In this document: piece by piece, positions 8,981-18,542 of the stretch
Layout of the letters: every line of letters starts with the position of its first letter
Numbering within the stretch: the stretch's first letter is position 1
Translations under genes and position numbers: made by a program
Notes under the pieces: generated by a model
Told to the model about the DNA's origin: nothing
Databases searched by the model: none
What the model saw: only the letters and a program-made list of their open reading frames with translations
NCBI GenBank assembly: GCA_029260395.1
Contig: JAJDDJ010000013.1
Location: forward strand, 310,001-374,000
Direction of reading: 5' to 3'
From: Phycisphaerales bacterium
Lineage (GTDB): Bacteria; Planctomycetota; Phycisphaerae; Phycisphaerales; UBA1924
DNA length: 64,000 nt

Positions 8981-10515
8981 GCCGGTCGCACCCCTCGATA
9001 GAGCTGCTGGACGCGGTCTGCCTCAAGCTTGCGGACCTGATCGAGCACCGGCTTGGAGATGCGCCACGCTTGTTGATCGAGCGTGACGTTCGAGCAGTGC
9101 TCCGTCAGACATCGATAAAGCATCTTAAACGCATCCCTCGGCTGGTGCACCTGGGCGAGTGCCTCGATTATGTCCTGGCGGCTCACATCCGCTTCGAACA
9201 AATCCTGTAGCGAGACTGATTCCTGACCCTGGGCCACGCACGCCTGCAGGCGCGCATCGCACAGGTCGTACAGCATTGGCCCGGTCCAGCTCAGCCGCTC
9301 GACGAGGTTCTGCTTGTCGAGTCGCACTTCTTGAAAGAACGAACTCGACTCACGGAAGATCGCATGTCTGAGCTCGATTGGCAAAAGCATCTTGAAGCCC
9401 ACGCCATCTTGCTGGAGGAATTTGTTGTTGAGCAACGGCCAGACAGCGGCCTTCATGCGCTCGGCGTCGCCATTGATGAGCGTCGGCTCGTCGAGCCGGT
9501 CGATCAACACGAGCAGCCCTGGGCAGCCCGCCGCTTTGAGCACGCGACGAAACCGCTCAAACAACGCGTACCGCTGGTCGTCCGCAGAAGTAAGCGGCAG
9601 GACCGCGGCGCTTCGGTCGCCCTCAGGCAATCGAGCCAAGCTCGCCGAGTAGGAGCCCTCGCCCCGGCGCAGCGCCCGCAACTGCTTGCGGAGCCTGCGT
9701 GCAAGGCCGAGCCTTATCAGCCGATCCCACGCCTGCGTCTTGAACAACACCAGCGCGTACACGCCCGCGACCACACCGAGCACCCACCATCGCCAATTCT
9801 CAGCCGACTCCGGCTGATTCATGAGCGACCACGTGATGAACCCGGCAGCGGGCAGCCATCCGAGCCACTGGGCCGACGACCAGAGCAGCGTGGACCGCGT
9901 CGGCATAATGCGAAGCGCCCGCTTGAGCGTCGACGTGCGCTCGTTCGCCTGGGTCGAACGGTCGTACACCGCTTGCAGAAGCAGCAGATCGCGCTTGGCC
10001 CCCGCGTCGAGCCGGGCCGGGTGACGCGAGATGACGGGGTCAATCCCGCTGCCATCGACACTTGCCACGCCGAGCAAGCGGTCCACCAGACTGGTCACTC
10101 CGATCGACAGCACCGCGTCCATATGGTCCACGAGGCGGATCTTCTTGAGCGATTCCAGCGCATTGGCCTTGCCGGCGACCTCGTGCATGCGATCGAGAAA
10201 CGTGTTCCAGTCGTCGTACTCGATCAGGAACACGCGGTTGTCGCCGCCGGCTTCGTTGACCTGGCGGACGCGCTCCGCGATCTGCATCCGAATCGCGGTC
10301 TTGCCACTGCCCTTCTCACCGAACACGACCGACGTCGATGGCCGCTCGATGGCACCAACGATCTTGGCAAAATCGGAATGCTGAGCCGTCGGCGCAAGCC
10401 GCCCTTCTTGGGCGCGCAGCGCCATGCGGGCGAACACCGCGTCGTGGCGGGCTTCTTCGCCCTGGAACGGGTTTTCTTCGATCTTCCAGTGCGCGAAGAA
10501 ATCGGTGAGGTTCAT
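8977..10515 (-). CDS. Membrane-inserted P-loop ATPase, KAP/AAA-like
   Basis: 512 residues. The N-terminus NLTDFFAHWKIEENPFQGEEA resembles the entry of ExeA/ORC-like AAA ATPases. Walker A is VVFGEKGSGKTAIRM (about 64-78). A pair of transmembrane helices (GWLPAAGFITWSL and VLGVVAGVYALVLFKTQAW, about 225-265) is inserted between Walker A and Walker B (GLLVLIDRLDEP, about 355). That layout is characteristic of KAP-type P-loop NTPases, whose membrane hairpin sits inside the ATPase domain. The function is unknown. It is coupled by a 4-base overlap to the exported protein downstream. Confidence 0.75.
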   Translation of the reverse strand: MNLTDFFAHWKIEENPFQGEEARHDAVFARMALRAQEGRLAPTAQHSDFAKIVGAIERPSTSVVFGEKGSGKTAIRMQIAERVRQVNEAGGDNRVFLIEYDDWNTFLDRMHEVAGKANALESLKKIRLVDHMDAVLSIGVTSLVDRLLGVASVDGSGIDPVISRHPARLDAGAKRDLLLLQAVYDRSTQANERTSTLKRALRIMPTRSTLLWSSAQWLGWLPAAGFITWSLMNQPESAENWRWWVLGVVAGVYALVLFKTQAWDRLIRLGLARRLRKQLRALRRGEGSYSASLARLPEGDRSAAVLPLTSADDQRYALFERFRRVLKAAGCPGLLVLIDRLDEPTLINGDAERMKAAVWPLLNNKFLQQDGVGFKMLLPIELRHAIFRESSSFFQEVRLDKQNLVERLSWTGPMLYDLCDARLQACVAQGQESVSLQDLFEADVSRQDIIEALAQVHQPRDAFKMLYRCLTEHCSNVTLDQQAWRISKPVLDQVRKLEADRVQQLYRGVRPA

Positions 10516-10557
10516 CGGTGGAGTGTCCCTGGCTCTCGGGCTGGCGCTAAGTGGTGG

Positions 10558-11964
10558 TCAGTGGTCGACGCGATCGCCGAGCATCGGTGCGATTTCTTCG
10601 AGAGCCTTGGTAAGCGCAAGCGGGGTCTTGGCCTCGGCGTTGAGCCTGAGCAGCGGCTCGGTATTGCTCTTGCGGATGTTTGCCCACCAGCCCTCGCTAT
10701 CGAAGCAGTCGATGGTCACGCCGTCGAGTTCATCCAGTTCGCCTCGGTCGAAGTACGTCTCGCGCACCATTGCGAGCGCCTCGTCCTTGTCCTCGATCTC
10801 GAAGTTGATCTCGCCGGACTGGGCGTAGCGCCTTGCGGGATCGATCATCTTGCTCATCGTCCCGTCGAACTCGGCATACGCCGAGAGCACGGTGGCCATG
10901 GCTATGACACCCGAGTCCGCGTTGAAGTTGTCGCGAAAGTAGAAGTGCCCGGAGAGTTCGCCGCCAAAAACGCCCTTGTGCTCAGCGAGCGCCTGCTTCA
11001 TGAACACATGCCCGACCCGGCCCTTGACCGGCACACCGCCCGCAGCACGGATGTCTTCCTCGACCGCCTTGGTCGAACGCAGGTCGTAGGCGATCGCCGA
11101 ACCCGGGTTCTCGCGGAGGAACCACTTCGCGAGCACCGCCGTCAAGTGGTCGCAGCCAACGATTGTGCCCTTCTCATCAACGATCACGCACCGGTCGGCA
11201 TCGCCATCGAAGCACACACCAAAGTCCGCTTCGTGCTTGAGCACGCCGTCAATGGTCTGCTGCACGTTCGAAGCGACAAGCGGGTTTGGCTCGTGCACGA
11301 ACTCGCCCGTGTTGTTCTTGAAGTTGATCTCGACGATGTCGAGCCCGGCGATGGCGCTCCCGTTTTTGCCGAAAATCTTCGGGACAGCCGTCCCCGCCAT
11401 GCCATTGGAGGCATCGATGACGATTTTGATCTTGCGGTCGCCGATATCAAGAAAGCTGCGGACGTGATCGATGTACGCGTCCCATAGGTCCCGCTGCTCG
11501 CTTCGGCCCGTCGCGGGGGGTGCGCCCTTGTCGACCATGGCCGCGAACTTGCGGATCTCGCCTAGGCCCGTTGCCTCGCCCACGGGCTTAGCCAGCCGCT
11601 TGGAAATCTTGAACCCGTTGTAGTTGGGCGGGTTGTGGCTGGCGGTAACCTCGATCCCGCCGGCGCAGTCGAGGTGGTTGACCGCGAAGTAGATGAACGG
11701 CGTATCGACCATGCCGACGTCGATCACGTCGCCGCCGTGCGCGTTGATTCCGTCGATGAGCTTGGCCGCGAGCGTCGGGCTACTCGTGCGCATGTCCCTT
11801 CCCACGACGACGTTGCGCATCATCGGGGTCGTGTGGCCGCTGGTCTCAGCCTCGCTCAGCAAGAACCGGCTGGCCCCGTAGCCGATCTGCCACGCCATCT
11901 GATCGGTCAGCAGATCAGGGTAAGTGCCCCGAACGTCGTACGCCTTGAAGACTCGTCCCAGCAT
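10558..11964 (-). CDS. Phosphomannomutase/phosphoglucomutase
   Basis: Interconverts hexose 1- and 6-phosphates for polysaccharide and nucleotide-sugar supply in the cytoplasm. 468 residues, the normal length. Visible features are the N-terminal FKAYDVRGTYPD, the phosphoserine loop VTASHNPPNYNGFKIS, the Mg-binding loop DGDADRCV, the sugar-binding GGELSGHFYF and the C-terminal phosphate-binding RKSNTEPLLRLNAE. The DVRG start and the two-sugar architecture fit the ManB/AlgC class. Phosphoglucosamine mutase is less likely because its loop motifs differ. It stands alone downstream of a hairpin at 12015-12034. Confidence 0.92.
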   Translation of the reverse strand: MLGRVFKAYDVRGTYPDLLTDQMAWQIGYGASRFLLSEAETSGHTTPMMRNVVVGRDMRTSSPTLAAKLIDGINAHGGDVIDVGMVDTPFIYFAVNHLDCAGGIEVTASHNPPNYNGFKISKRLAKPVGEATGLGEIRKFAAMVDKGAPPATGRSEQRDLWDAYIDHVRSFLDIGDRKIKIVIDASNGMAGTAVPKIFGKNGSAIAGLDIVEINFKNNTGEFVHEPNPLVASNVQQTIDGVLKHEADFGVCFDGDADRCVIVDEKGTIVGCDHLTAVLAKWFLRENPGSAIAYDLRSTKAVEEDIRAAGGVPVKGRVGHVFMKQALAEHKGVFGGELSGHFYFRDNFNADSGVIAMATVLSAYAEFDGTMSKMIDPARRYAQSGEINFEIEDKDEALAMVRETYFDRGELDELDGVTIDCFDSEGWWANIRKSNTEPLLRLNAEAKTPLALTKALEEIAPMLGDRVDH

Positions 11965-12014
11965 GAAGTATCGCCCATCTGATTCGTGTGCGGGTGGTTA
12001 GGAACCGCCATGCC

Positions 12015-12034
12015 GGGGCCTCAATACAGGCCCC
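12015..12034 (-). other. Perfect 7-bp inverted repeat between dinG-like gene and phosphohexomutase
   Basis: GGGGCCT, a 6-base loop, then AGGCCCC. It lies downstream of the helicase gene and upstream of the mutase. There is no T-run after it, so it could be a Rho-linked or mRNA-stabilising hairpin rather than a classical terminator. Confidence 0.45.
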
Positions 12035-12078
12035 AGTCGGTAGAACAACCATGGTAGCGGGCAGGCTGGCCCGAGGCC

Positions 12079-14142
12079 TCACGAGCCCCGGATCACCGTC
12101 GGTTCGAGCCCCGGCGGGAACGCCGCCAAAAACGCCCGCCCGTACCCCGCAGTCACGATTCGTGGGTCAAGCACCACCACCCGCCCGCGGTCTTCCGCCG
12201 AGCGGATCAACCGGCCGATGCCCTGCTTGAAGCGAATGACCGCCCGTGGCAGCGAGTCCTCGCGGAACGGGTCGCCGCCTCTGTTGCGGATGCGTTCTAA
12301 ACGGGCCTCGGTGAGCGGCCTGCCCGGCGGCTCGAAAGGCAGCCGCGTGATGATCACGTTGCGGAGCCCTTGGCCCTGCACATCCACGCCTTGCCAAAAA
12401 CTCGCAGCCCCAAGCAGCACCGATCGCGGGTTCTCTCGGAACCGCTCGAGAAGTTCACCTCTTGGCACCCGCCGGCCTTGCACCAGCATCGGCATGCCCA
12501 AGCTTTCGAGCGGCGCTTCGAGCAGGTCTGCAACCCGATACAGCAGCGCGTAGCTCGTGAACAGCACGAACGCCCCGCCATCGGTCTCACCGACATGCTC
12601 AAGCACTCGGCTCACCAACTCATTGTCGTAGAGGCGCTGTGCTTCGTCGTCCCCGTATCGGCCGGGGGCGGGCATCGATCGATCGATGAACACCTCCATC
12701 TGCCGTGCGAGATCAAACGGCGACCCAAGCTGAAGCGTCTGGGCTCCCTCTGCGCCGACTCGGCTCAGGATGTGCGTGAACCCTGCCTCCCGGTGCTCCA
12801 TCGGCTCGTCCTCGCCCGCGCTCCGCGTCGCGAGCGTCGCGCTGGTCAGTACCGTGCTGTGGTCCGCCTCGAACAGCTCCTTGCGCAGCATCGGGGCGAC
12901 ATCTACCGGTGACGACGCCAGCGTCACACGCCGGCCAAAGCCCCGGCTGCTCGACCTCGGCTCCGCATCCACCCAGTACACAAACCCGCCGTCCGCCTGC
13001 GTCACCAGAAACTCAACACCATCGGCAATCGCGGCCGCCCGCTCGGCATAAGCGTTCAACTCGTACCGATCCGCTTCCTCATGCACGCACTCCCGCAGTC
13101 CCCGCAACGCTAAGGTGAGATCGCTCATCGCTCCGCTCAACAGATCCTCGACCGCATCCGCCTGCCGCACCCTGCCGTTGACGAGTTTCCCGCGGTCCAG
13201 CAGGTCGACCAACGCTGCAAAGAACTCGTCACTCAGCACCTGTGCTTGCGATACCCGCTCGATGACCGCGTCCACCAAGGGCACGCCCGCATCACTCGTC
13301 CGCAGATTGGCCAAAAAACCCTTGCGTGTCCGGGACTGGTACAGCGCGTTGAGCAGGTGGTTCACCCGCCCCTCCGAGACATTCACCCCAAAGTGGTCCG
13401 CTGCCACGTCCTCGATCTGGTGCGCTTCATCGAGAATCACGTGCTGGTAATCCGGCAAGAACCCCGCGCCTTGCGAACGAAGCGCCAGATCGCTAAAGAA
13501 CAGCGCATGGTTGCACACGAGTACATCCGCCTGCTCCATCGCCCTGCGGGCCTGCTGATAGAAACAGCGGTCGTACGTCGGGCACCGCCGACCCATGCAG
13601 TTGTGCGCATCCGACTGCACCCGGTCCCAGATGCTCGCTCGCTCCAGCACGGGCAGCGTCGCGAGCGTGCCATCGGTGGTCTCGTACGCCCAGTCCTCGA
13701 TCGCGTGCAGCGATCGGCGGCTCGCGTGATCGGGGAACAGACTCTCCTGCCGACTGCTCGCAAGGCCCAGCCGACGAAGGCTGATGTAGTTTCCACGCCC
13801 CTTGACGAGCACCGTCTTGACGCTTCGGCTGTCCTCTCGTTCCATCACGCGGGCGAGCGCCGGCAAGTCCTTCCGCATCAGCTGTTCTTGCAGCGCGATC
13901 GTGTGCGTCGAAACCACCACCCGTTCGCCGCGCTCGATCGCGCGCCTCATCGCCGGCACCAGGTACGCGTAGCTCTTACCCGTCCCGGTCCCCGCCTCGA
14001 CCAGCAAGTGCGTTCGTTCTTCCATCGCTCGCTCGACCGCCTCGGCCATGCGCACCTGCTCGGCCCGCGCTTCGTAGCCCTCACCAATCGCTGACGCTAT
14101 CGGGCCGCCATCGCCCAGCCAGTGTGAGACCGAAGCTCTCAT
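12079..14142 (-). CDS. Fe-S ATP-dependent helicase of the DinG/YoaA (XPD-like) family
   Basis: 687 residues, superfamily 2 5'-3' DNA helicase. The start GYEARAEQVRMAEAVERAM is followed by Walker A EAGTGTGKSYAYL. Four candidate [4Fe-4S] ligands lie in C-MGRR-C-PTYDR-C, with a further Cys after it near ADVLVCNHALF. The DEAH box is VILDEAHQIEDVA. The C-terminal RecA lobe has LLGAASFWQGVDVQG and motif VI QGIGRLIRSAEDRG. It acts in replication-stress repair and R-loop or G4 resolution in relatives. The stop region is in a cluster with rsmG, whose stop overlaps the helicase ATG by 4 bases. Confidence 0.92.
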   Translation of the reverse strand: MRASVSHWLGDGGPIASAIGEGYEARAEQVRMAEAVERAMEERTHLLVEAGTGTGKSYAYLVPAMRRAIERGERVVVSTHTIALQEQLMRKDLPALARVMEREDSRSVKTVLVKGRGNYISLRRLGLASSRQESLFPDHASRRSLHAIEDWAYETTDGTLATLPVLERASIWDRVQSDAHNCMGRRCPTYDRCFYQQARRAMEQADVLVCNHALFFSDLALRSQGAGFLPDYQHVILDEAHQIEDVAADHFGVNVSEGRVNHLLNALYQSRTRKGFLANLRTSDAGVPLVDAVIERVSQAQVLSDEFFAALVDLLDRGKLVNGRVRQADAVEDLLSGAMSDLTLALRGLRECVHEEADRYELNAYAERAAAIADGVEFLVTQADGGFVYWVDAEPRSSSRGFGRRVTLASSPVDVAPMLRKELFEADHSTVLTSATLATRSAGEDEPMEHREAGFTHILSRVGAEGAQTLQLGSPFDLARQMEVFIDRSMPAPGRYGDDEAQRLYDNELVSRVLEHVGETDGGAFVLFTSYALLYRVADLLEAPLESLGMPMLVQGRRVPRGELLERFRENPRSVLLGAASFWQGVDVQGQGLRNVIITRLPFEPPGRPLTEARLERIRNRGGDPFREDSLPRAVIRFKQGIGRLIRSAEDRGRVVVLDPRIVTAGYGRAFLAAFPPGLEPTVIRGS

Positions 14143-14906
14143 GCCGGCTTACCAGCGGGAGGACCGGTGACGCCGAGCGGTGCCCGCTTGGGCTCGCCAT
14201 CGAGCCTCGGGTACATCTTCGGTGTCGCGCGCAGCTTCTCTAGCACCACGAGTCGGCCGGTCGGCGTCTCAACGATTCCTGCAGGCGCCGCGTGCAGCAT
14301 GTGCAGCGCCTTCTTCGCCTCAGCCAACTCCTCCTTGGCCTGCGCGCCCTTCACCAGCACCACCAGCCCGCCGTCGCGAGCAAACGGCACGCACAGTTCC
14401 GCAGCCACCACCACTCGGCCGACCGCTCGGCTCGTCACCACATCAAATCGTCCCCGCAGCGCAGGCTCGGTTACCTGATGCCCCAGACGCTCGGCCCGGC
14501 CCCGCAGGACCGAAGCATTCGACAGCCCGAGGGACGCGATCGCGTGTTCCAGAAAGTCGCACTTCTTGCCTGTCGCTTCGAGCAGTGTGAACCGGTCGGA
14601 TGGCCGCACGATCGCCAGCGGAAGCGCGGGAAGCCCGCCGCCCGAACCGATGTCCAGTACATCGAGAGGGCCATCCGCCGATTCCAGCACACTCATCAGC
14701 GTCAGAGCGTCGAAAACATGCCGAGTCCAAAGCTCCGCCGGATCTCGCACGCCCGTCAGGTTCGTGCGGGTATTGGCATCGACGAGTAATGCGATAAACC
14801 CAGCGAGACGGCCGATGTCCTCGGCTTCAAGCTCAATTCCGACTTGTGCGCACAGCGCCGCAAACTCGGGGGGCGGGGCGTGCGGCTCAGCGTCGGGTGT
14901 GCTCAT
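14139..14906 (-). CDS. rsmG: 16S rRNA (guanine527-N7)-methyltransferase RsmG
   Basis: Methylates G527 of 16S rRNA with SAM; loss gives low-level streptomycin resistance in other bacteria. 255 residues. The Rossmann SAM site LDIGSGGGLPALPLAIVRP, then LLEATGKKCDFLEHAI and VTSRAVGRV, are diagnostic of RsmG/GidB. ATG 14906 (MSTPDAEP) is chosen over ATG 14924; it lies within the last codons of rodA, so translation is coupled. The stop overlaps the downstream helicase start. Confidence 0.94.
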   Translation of the reverse strand: MSTPDAEPHAPPPEFAALCAQVGIELEAEDIGRLAGFIALLVDANTRTNLTGVRDPAELWTRHVFDALTLMSVLESADGPLDVLDIGSGGGLPALPLAIVRPSDRFTLLEATGKKCDFLEHAIASLGLSNASVLRGRAERLGHQVTEPALRGRFDVVTSRAVGRVVVAAELCVPFARDGGLVVLVKGAQAKEELAEAKKALHMLHAAPAGIVETPTGRLVVLEKLRATPKMYPRLDGEPKRAPLGVTGPPAGKPA

Positions 14907-16125
14907 GGTGGGTATCGTATTCAAACGACGAGCGGATGGGCAGCGAGGGCCGACGCATCGCGATGTTCACCTGCAAACCGGTCATGATCCAGCACGTCAG
15001 CAGGCTCGACCCGCCATAGCTCACAAAGGGCAGCGTGATCCCGATGATGGGCAGCAGGCCCAGATTCATCCCTACGTTGACGATCGCCTGGCCCGCGATA
15101 AACGCGCTGAGCCCCACCGCGACCAGTCGGCCAAACGGGTCCTTGGACCAAGCCGCGGTGAGCAGCGAGCCCGCGATCCAGCCAAAGTAGCCCGTCAGCA
15201 GAAGGACCGACCCAAGCACACCGAATCGGCACATGAGCACCGCCGGGATCATGTCGTTGTGTGCCTCGGGAAGCCGATTGAACCGCACCAGCGCCCTCGT
15301 CTGTTCATCGCTCTGGCCCCAGAGCCCGCCCGCGCCGATCAGCCGCTGAGCCGTAAAGCTCTGAAAGTTCTCGTCCTGCCCGCCCGATCGGTCCCCCTGG
15401 AACTGGCGGACCATCGCCACGATCCGCTCGCGCTGGTAGTCGTGTAGCAGAGGCCAGCAGGCCGGCGCCAGCGCCAGACCGATGGCACCCAGCAGAAACA
15501 AATGCCTGAGCTTCGCGCCCGCAGCGATAAGCATCGCCACCAGCGCCGGCCCGAACAGCGACGCGGTCCCCAGATCTGGCTGGAGCACGATAAGCCCAAC
15601 GGGCACCGCGGTCAGCGCGAACAGCTTGATGATGCCCACGAACCGGCGGTGCTCATCGGTGCGCTTCATCAGCGTCGCCATGAGCAGCACGAACGCGATC
15701 TTCGCGAGTTCCGAAGGCTGGGCGTTGAAGCCCGGCAGCTTGATCCACGCCCGCGTGCCGTTGATCGGCGACACGATTGCTTCGGGCACGCCCGGCAGCA
15801 GCAGCAGGATCAGCAGTCCCAGTGCCACCGCAGCGAGCACCCACGACAGCGCCGACAGCCACCGCAGATGGGGTAGCGCCGCCGCAGCCCCTGCGATGAG
15901 CCCGACGCCAAGGAATACCACCTGCTTGAAGGCTTGTGGCGTGAGCTGCGTCAGCGCGTGGCTATCGGCGGCACTGGCCAGATCGATCCCGTACACACCG
16001 AGCGCGCTCAGCATCGCCGCCGCCAGCACGCACAGCCACGCCGGGTGCGCCCAGCGGAGGCCTGAACGCACGCCGCGAGCCTCTGATCGTGTACCCGTAA
16101 TGACCCATCGCCAGCCCAGGCTCAC
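14887..16125 (-). CDS. rodA: Rod-shape/elongation SEDS glycosyltransferase RodA
   Basis: SEDS-family peptidoglycan polymerase working with a class B PBP in the inner membrane. About 412 residues with about ten transmembrane helices. Signatures are the NGTRAWIKLPGFNAQPSELAK-type loop and PFVSYGGSSLLTCWIMTGL near the C-terminus, the SEDS hallmark. GTG 16125 is the preferred start because it overlaps the pbp2 stop as GTGA and gives a leader of normal length. An ATG at 16218 would extend far into pbp2. Its placement directly after a PBP2 gene identifies it as RodA rather than FtsW. Confidence 0.92.
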   Translation of the reverse strand: MSLGWRWVITGTRSEARGVRSGLRWAHPAWLCVLAAAMLSALGVYGIDLASAADSHALTQLTPQAFKQVVFLGVGLIAGAAAALPHLRWLSALSWVLAAVALGLLILLLLPGVPEAIVSPINGTRAWIKLPGFNAQPSELAKIAFVLLMATLMKRTDEHRRFVGIIKLFALTAVPVGLIVLQPDLGTASLFGPALVAMLIAAGAKLRHLFLLGAIGLALAPACWPLLHDYQRERIVAMVRQFQGDRSGGQDENFQSFTAQRLIGAGGLWGQSDEQTRALVRFNRLPEAHNDMIPAVLMCRFGVLGSVLLLTGYFGWIAGSLLTAAWSKDPFGRLVAVGLSAFIAGQAIVNVGMNLGLLPIIGITLPFVSYGGSSLLTCWIMTGLQVNIAMRRPSLPIRSSFEYDTHHEHTRR

Positions 16126-18458
16126 AGGTAGCCCTCGATTCGCAGGGCGCGGACGATCTGGTTGAGCAGCCCGCCCGCAGCGCGACCGCCGCTGCCGCCC
16201 TGTTCCAGCAGTACGCAAATCGCGTGCGTAGGTACGCTGTTTTCAGGCCCAGCAAGCGCCACCATCCAGGCGTGGTCACGTTCTATGGCGTTGCCCGCAT
16301 CATCCCGCAATTCGACCGTGGCGGTGCCGGTCTTTCCGAGCACTTTGGTCCCGGGCGTGTTGAAGATGGGGTCTCGGCCCGATGGAAACCGAATCGCGTA
16401 CGCCGTGCCGTGCTGCTCATCGTTGGTCACACGCTCGAGCCCCTGCAGCGCGTGCGTGATGGCCAGGCGGTCTATGCCTGCATCCGAGACCTCGGGGGGG
16501 GAACCATCGACGATCAATCGCGGCTTGATGCGCACTCCGAGCCTGGCGAGCGTCGAGTACGCCGAGGCCGCGTGCATCGGCGTCCAGTCGACCGGGCCCT
16601 GGCCAATACCCATCAAGATGGCATCCGACGTGCCAAGATTCATGCCCGGCGCGCCGATCCGCCCGTCATGCTCGAACCCGACCCCGAACCCGAACCGATC
16701 GCCCAATCCGAACGCGCGGTACGTCTTGTCCAGCGTCTCGACACCCATCCGTCGGCCGAGCGTGTAGAAGAAAATATTGCACGAAACGCCCAGCGCTTGC
16801 ACGTCGTTGGGTTCCTCGCCAAGCACCGCGTCGTGCGTCGCAAACCCGAACCGATCGCGATAGATCCAGCAGCGGTAGATGTCGTTGCGCCCGGGAATCA
16901 GGTGGCCCTGGCACGAAATCCGCTCGCCCAGCTTGTAGTTGCCGTAGGTGACCGCTCCGCAGAGCACGAGCGCCTTGGCGATCGAGCCGGGTGCGTACGC
17001 AGCCCCGGTCGCGCGGTTGAAAAGCGGACGGTCTGGATCATCCAGCACCGCCTGCGGGTCTTGTGTGAGCGCGACACGGTCGATCGAGGGCGTGGAAACC
17101 ATCGCGAGCACATCGCCGGTGGCCACGTCGATCACGACCGCTGCGCCCTGTAGCGGCGTGCCTAGTTTGAGCCCGTCGTTGTTATGCCAGGGCTGCACCG
17201 TCGCAAGCCCGGTTCCAGGTTCCATGAGCGCGCGCACACGGGCTTGGAGCATGATGTCGAGCGTGAGCTGCACGTCTCGGCCTACATCGGGCATGACGGT
17301 CTCTCGCAATCCGGTATCGAGCCGCTCGATCGAAACGCCCCGCAGCCCTCGAAGCACGTTCTCGTGCGCGTACTCGATGCCGCCTCGACCTACCGAGTCA
17401 GCGGGCCTGTACCGCCCGCGATCGATCTCTCGGGCCCCAAGCGCGCGAGTCATCGATGCCTCACGGAGCCGCGAGTCCGATTCGAGCGCAGCGGCCCGCC
17501 GTTCGAGGTCCTCGCTGTGCGCCCCCGGACGCACCCAGCCCATCGTGTGAGCTGCGACTCCCGTCAGCGGCACCGTCAGCGGCTCGTCCGTGCGGATGGG
17601 CAGCGGGTATGCAGATCGATCGACCTCGACCGTCATCTGATCGAACGGGTAGATCCTGTCGGCGGACCTCTGGATGTCCAATCCAGGGAACGTCGGGACC
17701 TCGACGTATTCCCCATCGGGCCTGAGCAGCAGCGTACGTGCAGCCGTCAAGCGGATCAGCTCGAACGCGACCTCGTCAGGAACTTCTTCGACCAGCACAT
17801 GGCTCTGCCGTTCTTCGAGCAGCTCGACTTCGGCCCTTTGATCGACTTCCGCGAGCATCTCGGTGGTCTGCTGACGGCCGCGCGCCACCGCGTCGATCAT
17901 CGCGTTGCGCCGCCTGCGCGCCTCGATGGACCCTCGCAGCCGATCAACCCGATCGAGCGTTCGGCCCGCCCGCTCGCGGATGGCTTCCTCGGTCGTGCCA
18001 GTTCGGTCGGCGAGCGCCGACCACTGCCGCTCGACATGGTCCTCGAACATGGGCAGCAGCTTGGCGATCAGCCTGTCACGCTCAGCGGGCGACAGCAGGC
18101 CCCAGGCATCGCGGTGCATGGCGCGAGCGCTCGCCCGAGCCTGCTTGCGGGCCCAGTCGCCGGTCAGCACGCCGAATTCGACCCCAACCGAGTAGCTGGC
18201 CCGGTCCCGCGCGAGCACCCGGCCTTTGCGGTCGAGGATTCGGCCGCGCACGCTGGGCGTCCATGTCACCCGGTAGAGCCGATCGCGGGCCTCGGCGAGC
18301 GACTGCTCGTGGTTGGTGGTGCCCATCCGGACCGACTTGGCCAGCAACACCCCCGCTCCCACGCTCAGCGCCAGCGCAATGAGCAGCAGCCGGCGGAAGA
18401 ACATGCTCACGCGAGGCGCTTTGGGCGGGTCGGGTTGCTTGCGTTTGGGCCTTGGCAT
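16122..18458 (-). CDS. mrdA: Penicillin-binding protein 2 (class B transpeptidase)
   Basis: D,D-transpeptidase cross-linking peptidoglycan with RodA during elongation. 778 residues from ATG 18458 (MPRPKRKQPDPPK), longer than the 630-residue E. coli PBP2. There is one N-terminal membrane anchor (FFRRLLLIALALSVGAGVLL). A long pedestal region (about 80-300) is rich in charged residues and probably coiled. The catalytic domain has S-x-x-K at APGSIAKAL, an SxN equivalent near SCNIFFYTLG, and K-T-G at LGKTGTATVEL. The enlarged pedestal is unusual. It shows that a canonical peptidoglycan elongation pair exists in this organism. No mreBCD genes are adjacent. Confidence 0.9.
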   Translation of the reverse strand: MPRPKRKQPDPPKAPRVSMFFRRLLLIALALSVGAGVLLAKSVRMGTTNHEQSLAEARDRLYRVTWTPSVRGRILDRKGRVLARDRASYSVGVEFGVLTGDWARKQARASARAMHRDAWGLLSPAERDRLIAKLLPMFEDHVERQWSALADRTGTTEEAIRERAGRTLDRVDRLRGSIEARRRRNAMIDAVARGRQQTTEMLAEVDQRAEVELLEERQSHVLVEEVPDEVAFELIRLTAARTLLLRPDGEYVEVPTFPGLDIQRSADRIYPFDQMTVEVDRSAYPLPIRTDEPLTVPLTGVAAHTMGWVRPGAHSEDLERRAAALESDSRLREASMTRALGAREIDRGRYRPADSVGRGGIEYAHENVLRGLRGVSIERLDTGLRETVMPDVGRDVQLTLDIMLQARVRALMEPGTGLATVQPWHNNDGLKLGTPLQGAAVVIDVATGDVLAMVSTPSIDRVALTQDPQAVLDDPDRPLFNRATGAAYAPGSIAKALVLCGAVTYGNYKLGERISCQGHLIPGRNDIYRCWIYRDRFGFATHDAVLGEEPNDVQALGVSCNIFFYTLGRRMGVETLDKTYRAFGLGDRFGFGVGFEHDGRIGAPGMNLGTSDAILMGIGQGPVDWTPMHAASAYSTLARLGVRIKPRLIVDGSPPEVSDAGIDRLAITHALQGLERVTNDEQHGTAYAIRFPSGRDPIFNTPGTKVLGKTGTATVELRDDAGNAIERDHAWMVALAGPENSVPTHAICVLLEQGGSGGRAAGGLLNQIVRALRIEGYL

Positions 18459-18542
18459 CGGTGGACGGTGGCTCCCGATACTAACGATCGGCGCTGGCCC
18501 GACGCTCCCCGCCACAATTCAGCTCTCGGCCGGATACGCCTG

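Noticed and set aside
9331-11487. 718-residue plus-strand open frame opposite the ATPase and phosphohexomutase
   Set aside because: Shadow frame; no domain recognisable, and both minus-strand genes carry complete motifs.
14887-16218. rodA start at the first in-frame ATG (16218)
   Set aside because: It would overlap pbp2 by 97 bases; GTG 16125 overlaps by 4 and yields the normal N-terminus.
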